Assembly (NCBI GenBank): GCA_964430245.1
Contig: CAYSEW010000023.1
Coordinates: 1 to 49,592, forward strand
DNA length: 49,592 bases
Direction: 5' to 3'
DNA from: CAYSEW01 sp964430245
GTDB taxonomy: Bacteria > Bacteroidota > Bacteroidia > Flavobacteriales_D > Parvicellaceae
Made by a program: the position numbers and the translations under genes. Below are positions 25,348 to 34,784 of this stretch, one piece after another (position 1 is the stretch's first letter; each line of letters begins with the position of its first letter). The notes under the pieces were generated by a model. The model did not search any database, was not told the DNA's origin, and saw only the letters and a program-made list of their open reading frames with translations.

Positions 25348-28300
25348 TTAACGCATTAAATGGAAAAATCCTGTTTCTAATCTTTCTTCATCACTGCATT
25401 GATCGGTATATCTAATTTCAAAATAGTAGATACCAGCACTTGCATTTTTTCCTCCTGGAGATTTTCCATCCCAGCTAATATTTGCATTATTCGATTGATA
25501 GATAACAGCTCCCCATCGATTATAAATAATAATGGAAAAAAGTTTAGTGTCATTTACTCTAATAAATGTTAAACGATCATTATCTCCATCTCCATTAGGA
25601 GTAAATACATTGGGGATAATGTCTTCAGTACTAAAGTTTCCTGCAAAAAACACAGTCTCACTAATTGTTTCAACATTGTCACAATCTATATCATAAGCGG
25701 TTAAAGAAACTTCATAGGATCCAGGAACTGTATAATAGTAATTAACAGCAGAGTCATTAAATACAGAACCATTACCCATATCCCAAATTAATGAATCGGC
25801 ACCACTTCCAGTAAAAGCTAGCTCAACCAACATGCTGTCAATACCACATGGTGGGGGTGGTTCAAAATTTAATACAGCAGAAAATTGTTCAGCTTGTATA
25901 AGGGTAACATTAAAAGTGGCAGTATCATAAATATTACAGGTATTACTATCTATAGCTATATAGGTAACTGTATAGCTACCGGTATCTGCAAAAGAATGAG
26001 TAGGGTTAGCAACAGTACTTGAATTCCCGTCACCAAAATCCCAAACTTGATAAGGATTAGTTCCATAAGAAGTAAAGTCAATAGTAAAAGGCGGAAGCGT
26101 ACATAAAGTAGTATCCTCAGGAGCATAAGCAACAGCTAAAGAGCTATCTGTGTTAAAATTAAAGGTTTGATAAATAGTAGTGTCACTATTACAAGCACCC
26201 CATGCTGTTACGATAATATCATAAAGGCCTTCAGTAGTATAATCATATGCAATAGATGTAGAGTCATAAATAATAGTTCCATCTCCCATATCCCACATAA
26301 TGGAATCTAATCCTGTGCCTGAGAATGAGGCTACAACAGTTACAGAATCAGGGTCTGTACATGGTGGAATTACAGGTAAACTAAAGTTGGCACTAAAAGT
26401 AGGTGCCTGCATTATATCGACATTGAAATATACTGTATCTGCGATGTTACATGTTGTTGAGTCTATAGCAACAAACATTACTTGATAAGAACCGCTATCT
26501 GCATATGCATTGGTTGGATTCTGTGAAGTTGAAGAATTACCATCACCAAAATCCCAAAATACATTAGGAGTACTTCCATCAGATGTGAAATCCATATTAA
26601 AAGGAGGTAGTGAACATAGTGTAGTATCTGGAGGAGCAGTAGCTGTAGCTGTAGAGAATGTTGAGGTGTAATCTACTACTTGAGAAACAGAATTAGTATT
26701 ATTACAAGTAAAATCCCAAGCAGTCATTGTAATTGTATAGATTCCTGCAGAAGCATAATAATAGGTAAAGCTCAACGAATCTGAATAAATGGTTCCATCT
26801 CCAAGGTCCCAAGACAATGAATCAGCACCTGAACCTGTAAAGGAAGCAGTGATTGGAATAAGAGTAGGATCAGAACATGGAGGAATATTAGGCACATTGA
26901 TTTGTGCGTTGAAAGTAGCAGCTTGTAAAATTTCTACATTAAAGTAAACAGTATCAGCAATATTACATGTACTTGAGTCAATAGCAATAAACATGATATT
27001 ATAGGTGCCACTATCAGCAAATGAGTTGGTAGGATTTTGTAAAGTAGAGGTATTGCCATCACCAAAATCCCAAAACACATCTGGAGTGCTTCCATCCGAT
27101 GTGAAATTCATACTAAATGGAGGTGATGTACATAGCGTAGTATCTGGTGGAGCAGTAGCAGTAGCTGTAGAAAAAACAGAATTAAAATCTACCACTTGAG
27201 AAACAGAGCTAGTATTATTACAGATAAAATCCCATGCTGTCATGGTTACTGTATAAACACCAGGATTGGCATAATAGTAGGTGATACTTGTAGAGTCTGC
27301 ATAGATGGTTCCATCTCCTAGATCCCAAGAAATAGAATCTGCTCCAGAGCCAGTAAAAGTTGCAGTTAAGGGGACTAATGTTGGATCTGTACATGGAGGA
27401 ATTGTGGGAACATTGATCTGTGCATTGAAGGTAGCAGCTTGTAAAATTTCCACATTAAAATAAGCTGTGTCAGCAATGTTACATGTGTTGGAATCAATAG
27501 CTATGAACATGATATTATAGGTGCCACTATCAGCAAATGAATTAGTAGGGTTTTGTGATGTAGATGTATTTCCATCACCAAAATCCCAGAACACATTAGG
27601 AGTACTTCCATCCGATGTAAAATTCATTATAAAAGGAGGTGTTGTACATAAAGTTGTATCTGGAGGCACAGTTGCTGTGGCAGTAGACATTGTAGTAATA
27701 AAGTTAAAAGTATCTAATATTGTATCACTAATATTACAGGTTAGGTCCCATGCAATTACCTGAATGGGATAAATGGCTTCCACAGTATATGTATGAGAGA
27801 TACTAGTCACATTAGTATAAATTGTTCCATCACCCATGTTCCATTCAATAGAGTCGATCCCGACACCAGTAATATCAGCATTTACACTTACTGCACTTGG
27901 GTCAGAACAAGGAGGAATTACTGGAATATTAAAATTGGCATTGAAGGTTGGAGCTTGATTAAGATCTACACTAAAATAAGCAGTATCAGAAACATTACAG
28001 CTAGCAGGATCAATAGCAACATACATTACTGTATATTGACCAGTATCTGCATAAGTATAAGTTGGGTTGGCAGCTGTAGATGTGCCGCCATCTCCAAAAT
28101 CCCAGAAATGATCAGGATTAGTTCCACTAGATGTAAAATTAACAGTATAATCTGTTGAGCATAATGTTATATTGGCAGGAACATTGGCATTTGCTTCTAC
28201 ACCTTGAAAGTCAAATTCAAATTTAATGGCTCCCATATTACAGAAAAAAGCTTGTCCTGCAGTACCACTTGTTGGATAGGCTACACCTGGAGTAGTTGGG

Positions 28301-30567
28301 AAAGTCCAAGGATTATCACAAGCAGCACATACTGATTGATACACTACACCATCGGGATCAAATCTACTTGTTCCTCCATCTGTATGTTCTGCTACAGAAG
28401 GGTCTCCTAAATAAGATCCATAAAGTAATCCACTAGCATCTCTTTGCATAACAAAGAAATAAAAATCACTTCCATCTGTAGTACTTTGTTGAGCGTCTAC
28501 AGTTAAGGGCAATCCATTGGTGCTACCACCTGCTTGTGGGTTATAAGCAGGACCTCCGCCAGTGTTATTAAATCCACCACCCCAGCCTGAAACATAAACA
28601 TTTCCACATTTATCTACTAAAAAAGCGGTTGGTGAAATGTCTACTTGTTGTTGAGGAGCAGGACCTGTTAATGACCCAGATCCAAAAACGGTACTGTAAT
28701 GAGTTAGGTCTAATGCAGAAGACAACTTATGAATAAATTGAGCACTATTAGGAACAGAATAGCTTCCGCCTCCAGTAAAAAAATTAACAGGGTAACTTCC
28801 TAAAGTTTGACCAACTACATATACATTTTCTTGATCATCTAATTCTAAAATAAATGTTTGGTCATAATCAGAAGTACCTATATATGTTCTGGCTATTGGA
28901 GCACCTGTATTGGCATCGAAGCTAGCAATATATCCATCCCAAACACCATTAAATGAATTATCATGAACTAATGCTGTTGCCCCAATATCAGTACTATTTG
29001 TGCCACCACAAACAAAAACTTTACCTTGAGTGGAAACCCTAATTGAATGGCCACATTCATAATCACTTCCTCCTAAATATCTCGCCCAGTTAAGAGTAGA
29101 TAATGTACTATTCATTTTAAAAACCACAGCATCTTGAGTACCCCATCCAGCCCCATTATTTATTGATCCTCCAGATATTCCTGGGAAATCGTCAGACCAT
29201 AAAGAAGTTGCTACATATACATTGTCACTAGCATCAAGTACAATTTCTCCTCTTCCTTGATCCGCATAATTGTAGACCATACTTTCATTAATTCCTTCAT
29301 TGTCACTACCTCCTATGTAGGTAGAATTAATAAGATTCCCAGTAGTATTCAACTTAGTGATAACTATATCTGCACCATTTGAATAGATGGATCCCCACAT
29401 ATTTGCATATATACCCCATCCTAAATTAAACGTTTGATCATAAGCTCCAGTAGTAGTTGGATAGTTTGTAGAAGAGGAAGACCCAAGTAATACTAAGTTA
29501 TTCTGTGAATCATGTACCAAGCTATGTGGCATTTCATTGTCGTTACCACCTAGATAGGTAGCATATAGCACATTCGCACCAGTAGGATCAAATTTTGTAA
29601 CGGAGATATCAAAATCCCCACCTAATGAAGAGGTAGAATAAGCACCTACAGTAGTTGGATAACCATTTCCAAAAGCAATACCAGCAGCATAGAGATTCCC
29701 TAAAGTATCATAAGTTGCAGTAAAACCCCAATTGTCAGCTGTAGAACCACTCAAAGAAGAAAAGATCCATATTGGGTCAATAATTAAGTCAGAGGAGTGG
29801 TCATATCCATCTGGTAACTCATAAGTGATTTGATTTCCAGTTTTATGAAAAAAGCAAGGAACAGAAACTCTTTTCCCATTAAGATTTTGATATGCTCTTA
29901 GTTTTACTTCTTTAACCTCCCCGGTAGATAGCTGAATAACAAGCTCTCCTTTTTCATTAACTTTTATTCCATCAACACCTTCATAATTTATTTGAATATC
30001 ATTAGGGTCTCCTCCAGGGTGAACTATGAAATCATATTTCATCCATTCAAATTCAGAATAGATCTCCATATCAATATTGTTATAGATCTCATTATAACGA
30101 ACGCTTTTATAGGATTTTGCTCCATAAGCCCATTTAGATTCATCATTACCTAAAAAATAGTTTTTTGATCCAGATAGAATTAGATTAGGAATGATGGTTG
30201 GATTTGCATTGGAGCCATTAAAGACCATAGAGTAAGAATGTTTTTTAAACTTTTTCTCTATTTGAGAAGGATCTATTTTAGCTTGCCTTTCAGTAATTAC
30301 AGGAATGCCACTTTTTTCTTCCTTTGAGTTGTGTTTTTTCTCAAATAGAGCATTCATTTCTTCTGAAGAGAAAAGGTCAAAAGTAAAACGATCTTTTTCT
30401 AAAAACATACTACCCACATGTAGCTTGCTATGAAAAACAATATTTGATTCGAATTGACCTTTGTTTTCAGTAAAATGATATCCTTTTTTTATGCCATCAT
30501 GAGAATAGGTGGACAAGCATAAAAAAATAAGGGTAGGGAGTAGTATAAAGCTGTAGAGTTTTTTCAT
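25348..30567 (-). CDS. giant surface protein: beta-propeller (SBBP) region, ten PKD-like domains, CHU_C type B sorting domain
   Basis: A protein of 1739 residues from the ATG at 30567; the frame extends four codons to a TTG, not preferred. The signal peptide is about 1-24. It is followed by a region starting FTENKGQF ... (about 30-260), typical of proteins with SBBP repeats. The beta-propeller-like part (about 270-760) has recurrent YIGGSDNE/YLGGNDNE strands. About 800-1660 contains five units of about 172 residues, each with two PKD-like domains (WDFGDGN and WDLGDGT motifs) and a recurrent PPDTTLC start. The C-terminus (about 1650-1739: NVFTPNGDGDND, IYNRWGAVIYQS, GIYYFEIRY) is the gliding-motility-associated type B T9SS sorting domain. 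A cell-surface adhesin-like role is inferred. Confidence 0.9.
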   Translation of the reverse strand: MKKLYSFILLPTLIFLCLSTYSHDGIKKGYHFTENKGQFESNIVFHSKLHVGSMFLEKDRFTFDLFSSEEMNALFEKKHNSKEEKSGIPVITERQAKIDPSQIEKKFKKHSYSMVFNGSNANPTIIPNLILSGSKNYFLGNDESKWAYGAKSYKSVRYNEIYNNIDMEIYSEFEWMKYDFIVHPGGDPNDIQINYEGVDGIKVNEKGELVIQLSTGEVKEVKLRAYQNLNGKRVSVPCFFHKTGNQITYELPDGYDHSSDLIIDPIWIFSSLSGSTADNWGFTATYDTLGNLYAAGIAFGNGYPTTVGAYSTSSLGGDFDISVTKFDPTGANVLYATYLGGNDNEMPHSLVHDSQNNLVLLGSSSSTNYPTTTGAYDQTFNLGWGIYANMWGSIYSNGADIVITKLNTTGNLINSTYIGGSDNEGINESMVYNYADQGRGEIVLDASDNVYVATSLWSDDFPGISGGSINNGAGWGTQDAVVFKMNSTLSTLNWARYLGGSDYECGHSIRVSTQGKVFVCGGTNSTDIGATALVHDNSFNGVWDGYIASFDANTGAPIARTYIGTSDYDQTFILELDDQENVYVVGQTLGSYPVNFFTGGGSYSVPNSAQFIHKLSSALDLTHYSTVFGSGSLTGPAPQQQVDISPTAFLVDKCGNVYVSGWGGGFNNTGGGPAYNPQAGGSTNGLPLTVDAQQSTTDGSDFYFFVMQRDASGLLYGSYLGDPSVAEHTDGGTSRFDPDGVVYQSVCAACDNPWTFPTTPGVAYPTSGTAGQAFFCNMGAIKFEFDFQGVEANANVPANITLCSTDYTVNFTSSGTNPDHFWDFGDGGTSTAANPTYTYADTGQYTVMYVAIDPASCNVSDTAYFSVDLNQAPTFNANFNIPVIPPCSDPSAVSVNADITGVGIDSIEWNMGDGTIYTNVTSISHTYTVEAIYPIQVIAWDLTCNISDTILDTFNFITTMSTATATVPPDTTLCTTPPFIMNFTSDGSTPNVFWDFGDGNTSTSQNPTNSFADSGTYNIMFIAIDSNTCNIADTAYFNVEILQAATFNAQINVPTIPPCTDPTLVPLTATFTGSGADSISWDLGDGTIYADSTSITYYYANPGVYTVTMTAWDFICNNTSSVSQVVDFNSVFSTATATAPPDTTLCTSPPFSMNFTSDGSTPDVFWDFGDGNTSTLQNPTNSFADSGTYNIMFIAIDSSTCNIADTVYFNVEILQAATFNAQINVPNIPPCSDPTLIPITASFTGSGADSLSWDLGDGTIYSDSLSFTYYYASAGIYTITMTAWDFTCNNTNSVSQVVDYTSTFSTATATAPPDTTLCSLPPFNMDFTSDGSTPNVFWDFGDGNSSTSQNPTNAYADSGSYQVMFVAIDSTTCNIADTVYFNVDIMQAPTFSANFSLPVIPPCTDPDSVTVVASFSGTGLDSIMWDMGDGTIIYDSTSIAYDYTTEGLYDIIVTAWGACNSDTTIYQTFNFNTDSSLAVAYAPEDTTLCTLPPFTIDFTSYGTNPYQVWDFGDGNSSTVANPTHSFADTGSYTVTYIAIDSNTCNIYDTATFNVTLIQAEQFSAVLNFEPPPPCGIDSMLVELAFTGSGADSLIWDMGNGSVFNDSAVNYYYTVPGSYEVSLTAYDIDCDNVETISETVFFAGNFSTEDIIPNVFTPNGDGDNDRLTFIRVNDTKLFSIIIYNRWGAVIYQSNNANISWDGKSPGGKNASAGIYYFEIRYTDQCSDEERLETGFFHLMR
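25640..28190. repeat. five tandem repeats of about 513-516 bp inside the PKD gene
   Basis: An anchor sequence (CATA.. followed by GTAGTATC-type bases) recurs at 26102, 26615, 27131, 27647 and 28160, i.e. at spacings of 513, 516, 516 and 513. Units 2-4 share long near-identical stretches, for example the 20 bases starting at 26991 and at 27507. Each unit encodes about 172 residues with two PKD-like domains. Confidence 0.9.
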
Positions 30568-30677
30568 AAGTAAGCTCAAATTTTTAAAAGCCGTCTAAAA
30601 TAATAAATCATAGACGAAAATCAAAGGTGAAAGGTTGCTTATAAAAAACAGTATATGAATGTTATTTAATTTTCAAT

Positions 30678-31755
30678 TCAATTGGTCATTAAAAAAGACT
30701 TTAAAAAAGGGTCAAGTTCACCATCTAAAACTTTAAAGGGATCATTGGATTGAAAATTGGTTCTATGATCTTTTACTCTTTTATCATCAAGGACGTAACT
30801 TCTAATTTGAGAGCCCCATTCTATTTTCATTTTATCTGCTTCTATTGCCTGTTGTTTTTCTCTTTTTTTTCGTATTTCAATTTCATAGAGCTGAGATTTT
30901 AATAACTGCATCGCTTTTTCTCGGTTAGCTAATTGTGATCTTGATTCAGTGTTTTCAATAACAATTCCTGTTGGTGCGTGTTTAAGTCGGACACCAGTTT
31001 CTACTTTATTTACGTTTTGACCTCCTGCACCACCACTTCTAAAAGTATCCCAGCTAATATCAGCAGGATTGATATGTACTTCAATAGAATCATCTACAGA
31101 GGGATAAACATAAACTGAGGAGAAGGAGGTCATGCGTTTTCCTTGAGCATTAAAAGGGCTTACTCTAACCAATCTATGCACTCCATTTTCACCTTTTAAA
31201 TATCCAAATGCAAAATCTCCAGAAATTTCTAATGTTACTGTTTTAATGCCTGCAACATCTCCATCTTGCAGGTTGAGCTCTTTTAATTTATAATTATTTT
31301 TTTCAGCCCACATGATGTACATTCTCATTAACATAGCACTCCAATCACAGCTTTCTGTTCCTCCTGCACCTGCAGTTATTTGTAGTACGGCATCTAATTG
31401 GTCTTCTTCACTAGATAACATATTCTTTAACTCTAATTCTTCAATTTTTTTTAGAAAATTATTGTAGGAATCTAGCACTTCAATTTCTTCAATTTCTTCT
31501 TCTTTAAAGAAATCATAAAGCACCTGTAAATCATCTATATTGGTTTGCAAATCTTCACAAGATTCTACCCAAAATTTCTTCTGCTTTATGGCTTTTAATA
31601 TTTGCTCAGCTTTTTTGGGGTCATTCCAGAATTCAGGATCATGAGTTTTTAGCTCTTCTTCCTCTATTTGAGTTTTCTTATAATCAACGTCAAAGATACC
31701 CCCTTAACGCATCCAGTCGCTTCACTTGTTCTTCAATTTGTTCTTGAGATATCAT
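30678..31755 (-). CDS. prfB: peptide chain release factor 2, expressed by programmed +1 frameshift
   Basis: RF2 recognises UGA and UAA stops and releases the finished peptide. The gene is in two frames: 21 codons from ATG 31755, ending LRGYL then TGA at 31692-31690, and the main frame read from GAC at 31691 to the stop at 30678 (358 residues in all). Joined, the N-terminus reads ...DALRGYL-DVDYKKTQIEEEE, the normal RF2 start. The shift site has an SD-like AGGGGG, then TAT CTT TGA C, as in E. coli prfB. The main frame alone gives a truncated 290-residue frame with a TTG start. Key motifs are SPF (residues 199-201, stop-codon recognition) and GGQ (244-246, peptide release). Confidence 0.96.
31689..31704 (-). 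promoter_or_regulatory. prfB programmed +1 frameshift site (autoregulatory)
   Basis: On the minus strand the order is AGG GGG TAT CTT TGA C. The internal Shine-Dalgarno-like AGGGGG, the slippery CTT and the in-frame TGA followed by C are the classic recoding signals. Low RF2 favours slipping to the +1 frame, giving more RF2. Confidence 0.95.
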
Positions 31756-31792
31756 TCGTAAATATTTTAATTACGAATGTAAGAAACTATGT

Positions 31793-32737
31793 TTATTTAA
31801 TGGATTTTCTAAGGAAGATTTTGTCTCCAATATTTGGTTCTGTACCAATAGTGATTTTGTTTTTCTTATAAAGCTTTTTAAGCTTAACTCCATATAGTTG
31901 AGAAATTGATTTCATAGAGTCACCTTTTTTATAAGTGTGAAAAATAGTTTTAGCTCGATTTCTTTTAGGTTGTAAGAAAATGATATCTCCTGTTTGAAGA
32001 ATGTCATTTTTACTTAGATCATTGTATTTATAGATCTGCCATAATCCCATGTCAAATTCTTTAGCAACTTTATAATAAGTGTCTTTATTAGTAACTACAA
32101 TGTACTTGATGTTGTTCTCATGAATTTTAACCAGATGATTGTATTGTTTTAAGCCAGCTACTTTATATTGTTTATCAATTGATTTAGACCTTCTGTTATT
32201 AGCAATAAGATTAGATCGGTCATATTCGTATAATTGATTGTCATGGATTAATTTAATAAGTATGTCTGCATATTTTGGGTTAGTAGCATAACCTGCTTTT
32301 TTTAATCCCTTAGCCCATCCTTTATAATCTAAAATGTCTAAATCAAATAAAGAAGAATACCTGCTATTGGTTGTTAAGAAAATAGAATGATCTTCATATG
32401 ATTCAAATGATGAATTGTATTTTCTGAAACATTCATTCTTTTTATCATCATCATGATAAGTTTTCTCGCCTTTCCATCCATGACACTTAATTCCAAAATG
32501 ATTATTTGAATATTTTGCAAGAACAGAGTTGCCGTTTCCGCTTTCAAGAATACCCTGAGCTAATGTGATACTAGCAGGGATTTTATATTTAATCATTTGA
32601 TCAATTGCTTCTTCAGTATAAATATTGATGTATTGATCTCTTGTTATTTTTTTTTCTGCTGGTTGAGCATAAAATGAAGATGAAATTATTATAGTCAACA
32701 ATGAAAATGATAGATATTTTAAACTCTCTTTTAGCAT
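31793..32737 (-). CDS. secreted glucosaminidase (FlgJ/endo-beta-N-acetylglucosaminidase type) with LysM repeats
   Basis: A 314-residue peptidoglycan hydrolase. The signal peptide is about 1-24 (ending FYAQ). The glucosaminidase domain (about 35-175) has ITLAQGILESGNGNS with the likely catalytic Glu65, NNHFGIKCHGWKG, and GWAKGLKKAGYATNPKYAD. Two C-terminal LysM-like segments follow (about 205-260 and 270-313: TYYKVAKEFDMGLWQIYKYN; FHTYKKGDSMKSISQLYGV), which bind N-acetylglucosamine in the wall. It should act in the periplasm in cell-wall remodelling. It lies 37 bases upstream of prfB on the same strand and ends a run that starts with the GGGP synthase operon. Confidence 0.9.
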   Translation of the reverse strand: MLKESLKYLSFSLLTIIISSSFYAQPAEKKITRDQYINIYTEEAIDQMIKYKIPASITLAQGILESGNGNSVLAKYSNNHFGIKCHGWKGEKTYHDDDKKNECFRKYNSSFESYEDHSIFLTTNSRYSSLFDLDILDYKGWAKGLKKAGYATNPKYADILIKLIHDNQLYEYDRSNLIANNRRSKSIDKQYKVAGLKQYNHLVKIHENNIKYIVVTNKDTYYKVAKEFDMGLWQIYKYNDLSKNDILQTGDIIFLQPKRNRAKTIFHTYKKGDSMKSISQLYGVKLKKLYKKNKITIGTEPNIGDKIFLRKSIK

Positions 32738-32805
32738 TAATTATTAGGATTTAGAAATCACACAATAAACGTTAAGAAGAGGATAAGGTTACTCTTTAGA
32801 TAATA

Positions 32806-33420
32806 CTATAAAGAAGTAATCATTTTTTTTGCACTAATAAAAAGGTCAATAGGTTGGTTGTCTCCATACCATATAGCACCCATTAATGTAATGCCATTAA
32901 ATCCCATTGATTTAATCCTGTTAAAATTATTAGAATTAATTCCTCCTAATGCATAGATGTTAATATTCACTTGTGAGATAGTTGATTTAATCGCATCTTC
33001 TGTGAATTTTAAATTTAATTGATCTTCAGTATTAAAAATAGGAGAAAGAAAAGCATAGCTATAGATTTTATCGTGATTTAATAATTGATCTAGGTTATGA
33101 TAAGTACAGGTGAAAATCAAATTGGGTTTTATCATTTTAATAAATGAGATGTATTTTTTATAAAAAATACTTGAATCACGAAAAGACTTCGATAAATGAA
33201 GACCTTTAAGTTTATATTTTAATGCCAATGAGTAATGAGAATGTAGTATGATTTTATCATGATACTTTTTAGGAATTAGTTCAATATAATTTTTTAGTTG
33301 TTTTTTTGAAAAACTTGGTTTTTTAACATGAAGTGTTTCTAGTCCATTTTCAAACATTTTCAGTATTATGTAAATTTCACTTCTGAATTTATCAGAGCTA
33401 GTAAATAAAATTAATTGCAT
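32806..33420 (-). CDS. thiamine phosphate synthase (ThiE)/TenI-like protein with atypical active site
   Basis: A 204-residue TIM-barrel protein from ATG 33420 (MQLILFTSS). The longer frame begins 29 codons upstream inside the previous gene with an unconvincing Cys-rich sequence. Family resemblance is in ETLHVKKPSFSKKQL, IILHSHYSLALKYKLKGLHLSKS, YAFLSPIFNT and IYALGGINSNNFNRIKSMGFNGITLMGAIW. Typical ThiE has LREK and an N-D pair (Mg2+ ligand) where this has VKKP and HSH, so pyrophosphate transfer is doubtful and TenI-like annotation is safer. The gene overlaps the GGGP synthase gene by 10 bases. Whether it takes part in thiamine synthesis cannot be told. Confidence 0.75.
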   Translation of the reverse strand: MQLILFTSSDKFRSEIYIILKMFENGLETLHVKKPSFSKKQLKNYIELIPKKYHDKIILHSHYSLALKYKLKGLHLSKSFRDSSIFYKKYISFIKMIKPNLIFTCTYHNLDQLLNHDKIYSYAFLSPIFNTEDQLNLKFTEDAIKSTISQVNINIYALGGINSNNFNRIKSMGFNGITLMGAIWYGDNQPIDLFISAKKMITSL

Positions 33421-34148
33421 GATAAATAATTGTTGATTAGCTGGATTAATGAGGTATTGTTTTCTATAGCATTGCCAATCACCACAATATCTGCACCTGC
33501 ATTCCAAGCTTTTTCTAATTGTTTTTGAGTTTTTATTCCTCCACCAATAAATAGAGGAACAGTCACCTGATTTTTAATAGCTTTTACCATTGTTGGGCTT
33601 ATAGGATTAGGAGCTCCAGACCCAGCGTCAAGGTAAATATATTTTAACCCTAATTGAATGCCTGCCAAAGCAGTAGCTGAAGCAATTTCCAATTTATCTG
33701 TTGGAATGGGAAGTGTGTTGCTGATATATTGTACTGAGGATAAACCTCCACCATCAATTAGCATATATCCTGTAGGTAATATACATAGTCCAGATTTTTT
33801 TAATAGAAATGATGATTTAACATGCTGACCTATTAAAAACTCTGGATTTCTACCACTTATAAGACTTAATAATAAAATCCCATCTGCATATGATGAGATT
33901 TGTGAATTGTCACCTGGGAAAATAATAACTTTTTTAGTTATTTTTTTTTTAAGAGTAAAAATGAAATTGTCAAATTCAACATTATTGATCAAACTTCCAC
34001 CTACTAATACATAGTCACAAGAGCTTTTATTGATAAGGTCAGAAAGTTGTGGGAGTTCGTTTAATTTAGTTTTATCAGGGTCAATAAGTATTGCCCACAT
34101 TTTTTCACCTAGTGAAGCTCTTTTGTTTATTTCAATGGATATGTCCAT
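33411..34148 (-). CDS. geranylgeranylglyceryl phosphate synthase (PcrB/GGGPS family)
   Basis: A 245-residue TIM-barrel prenyltransferase that joins a long prenyl diphosphate (geranylgeranyl or heptaprenyl) to sn-glycerol-1-phosphate, giving an ether lipid precursor. The motifs are clear: WAILIDPDKT, VLVGGSLI, FPGDNSQIS, LPTGYMLIDGG, YIYLDAGSGAPNP, and the phosphate-binding VPLFIGGGIKTQKQL ... ADIVVIGNAIE. Length and the YMLIDGG region fit the bacterial group II type found in Bacteroidota. It begins six bases after the PPTase gene and overlaps the TenI-like gene by 10 bases, so the three are one operon. Chain-length specificity cannot be read from sequence by eye. Confidence 0.92.
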   Translation of the reverse strand: MDISIEINKRASLGEKMWAILIDPDKTKLNELPQLSDLINKSSCDYVLVGGSLINNVEFDNFIFTLKKKITKKVIIFPGDNSQISSYADGILLLSLISGRNPEFLIGQHVKSSFLLKKSGLCILPTGYMLIDGGGLSSVQYISNTLPIPTDKLEIASATALAGIQLGLKYIYLDAGSGAPNPISPTMVKAIKNQVTVPLFIGGGIKTQKQLEKAWNAGADIVVIGNAIENNTSLIQLINNYLSCN

Positions 34149-34154
34149 AGATAA

Positions 34155-34772
34155 TTAGTTGGTTTCAAAGTTACTTGTATATACTAAAAAGTGGTTATTA
34201 ATTTTCAATTTATTTAATTGACATGAAAAAAAATATTTTTCATGGATACATTCACCATATAATGTATTTTCATTTATAACTTTAATTTTCAAGTGATCTT
34301 TAAAAAATATTTCAGGAATTCCGAGGATTTTATACATGCTTTCTTTTGCACACCAAGTCCATAATAGGTCCTCATTATTTCCATCATATGAAAAATCATC
34401 TTTATTAATGAATTTTTTCTTGATGTTGAATATTTTCCTTTTAGGAGTTTGAATATCAATTCCGCATTTTTCACTATTTACAATCATTGCTACTAGGTCC
34501 TGATCATTTGAAATCGATATAGAAAGTGTGTTAGGGTTTAAATAAGGTTTTCCAAATTTATTTTTTAATAATTGATGATCAGGCAAAAGTTCTTGAGCTA
34601 GCAATCTAGCAGATAATACTTGCATTTTTTTGTGTTTGCTTTTATAGCTGGAAACTTTCGGATGATATTCGGACGGAGTTGATTTGAATTGATTTGAATT
34701 GAATTCATTTTCATCAATTTTCCAAATACCAATCTGTCCTTCATGAATTTTAAGTATTTTTAATAGTGGCAT
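34155..34772 (-). CDS. 4'-phosphopantetheinyl transferase superfamily protein
   Basis: A 205-residue enzyme (Sfp-like, wide-specificity type judging by length) that transfers the phosphopantetheine arm from CoA to a carrier protein. The signature is GIDIQTP (about residues 107-113, Mg2+-binding Asp) and the later WTWCAKESMYKILG (W and the Glu-Lys pair). KFGKPYL and SISISND are the usual family strands. It is first in the operon with the GGGP synthase, a common adjacency in Bacteroidota as I recall it. The carrier protein substrate is not nearby. The promoter region upstream holds a 14-base palindrome. Confidence 0.9.
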   Translation of the reverse strand: MPLLKILKIHEGQIGIWKIDENEFNSNQFKSTPSEYHPKVSSYKSKHKKMQVLSARLLAQELLPDHQLLKNKFGKPYLNPNTLSISISNDQDLVAMIVNSEKCGIDIQTPKRKIFNIKKKFINKDDFSYDGNNEDLLWTWCAKESMYKILGIPEIFFKDHLKIKVINENTLYGECIHEKYFFSCQLNKLKINNHFLVYTSNFETN

Positions 34773-34784
34773 TATTTGTGTAAT

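Noticed and set aside
27005..28158. Plus-strand open frames opposite the PKD repeats
   Set aside because: They repeat with the PKD units, have no independent features, and arise from the antisense of repetitive coding sequence.
25640..28190. CRISPR array or satellite-like repeat
   Set aside because: The repeat unit is about 516 bp, fully coding and in frame; there are no short direct repeats with unique spacers.
30678..31550. prfB as a truncated gene or pseudogene lacking its N-terminus
   Set aside because: The missing N-terminus is in the upstream frame and joins at a canonical RF2 recoding site.
33421..33507. Upstream 29-codon extension of the TenI-like protein with Cys-rich sequence
   Set aside because: It lies inside the GGGP synthase coding sequence; the ATG at 33420 gives a normal barrel start.
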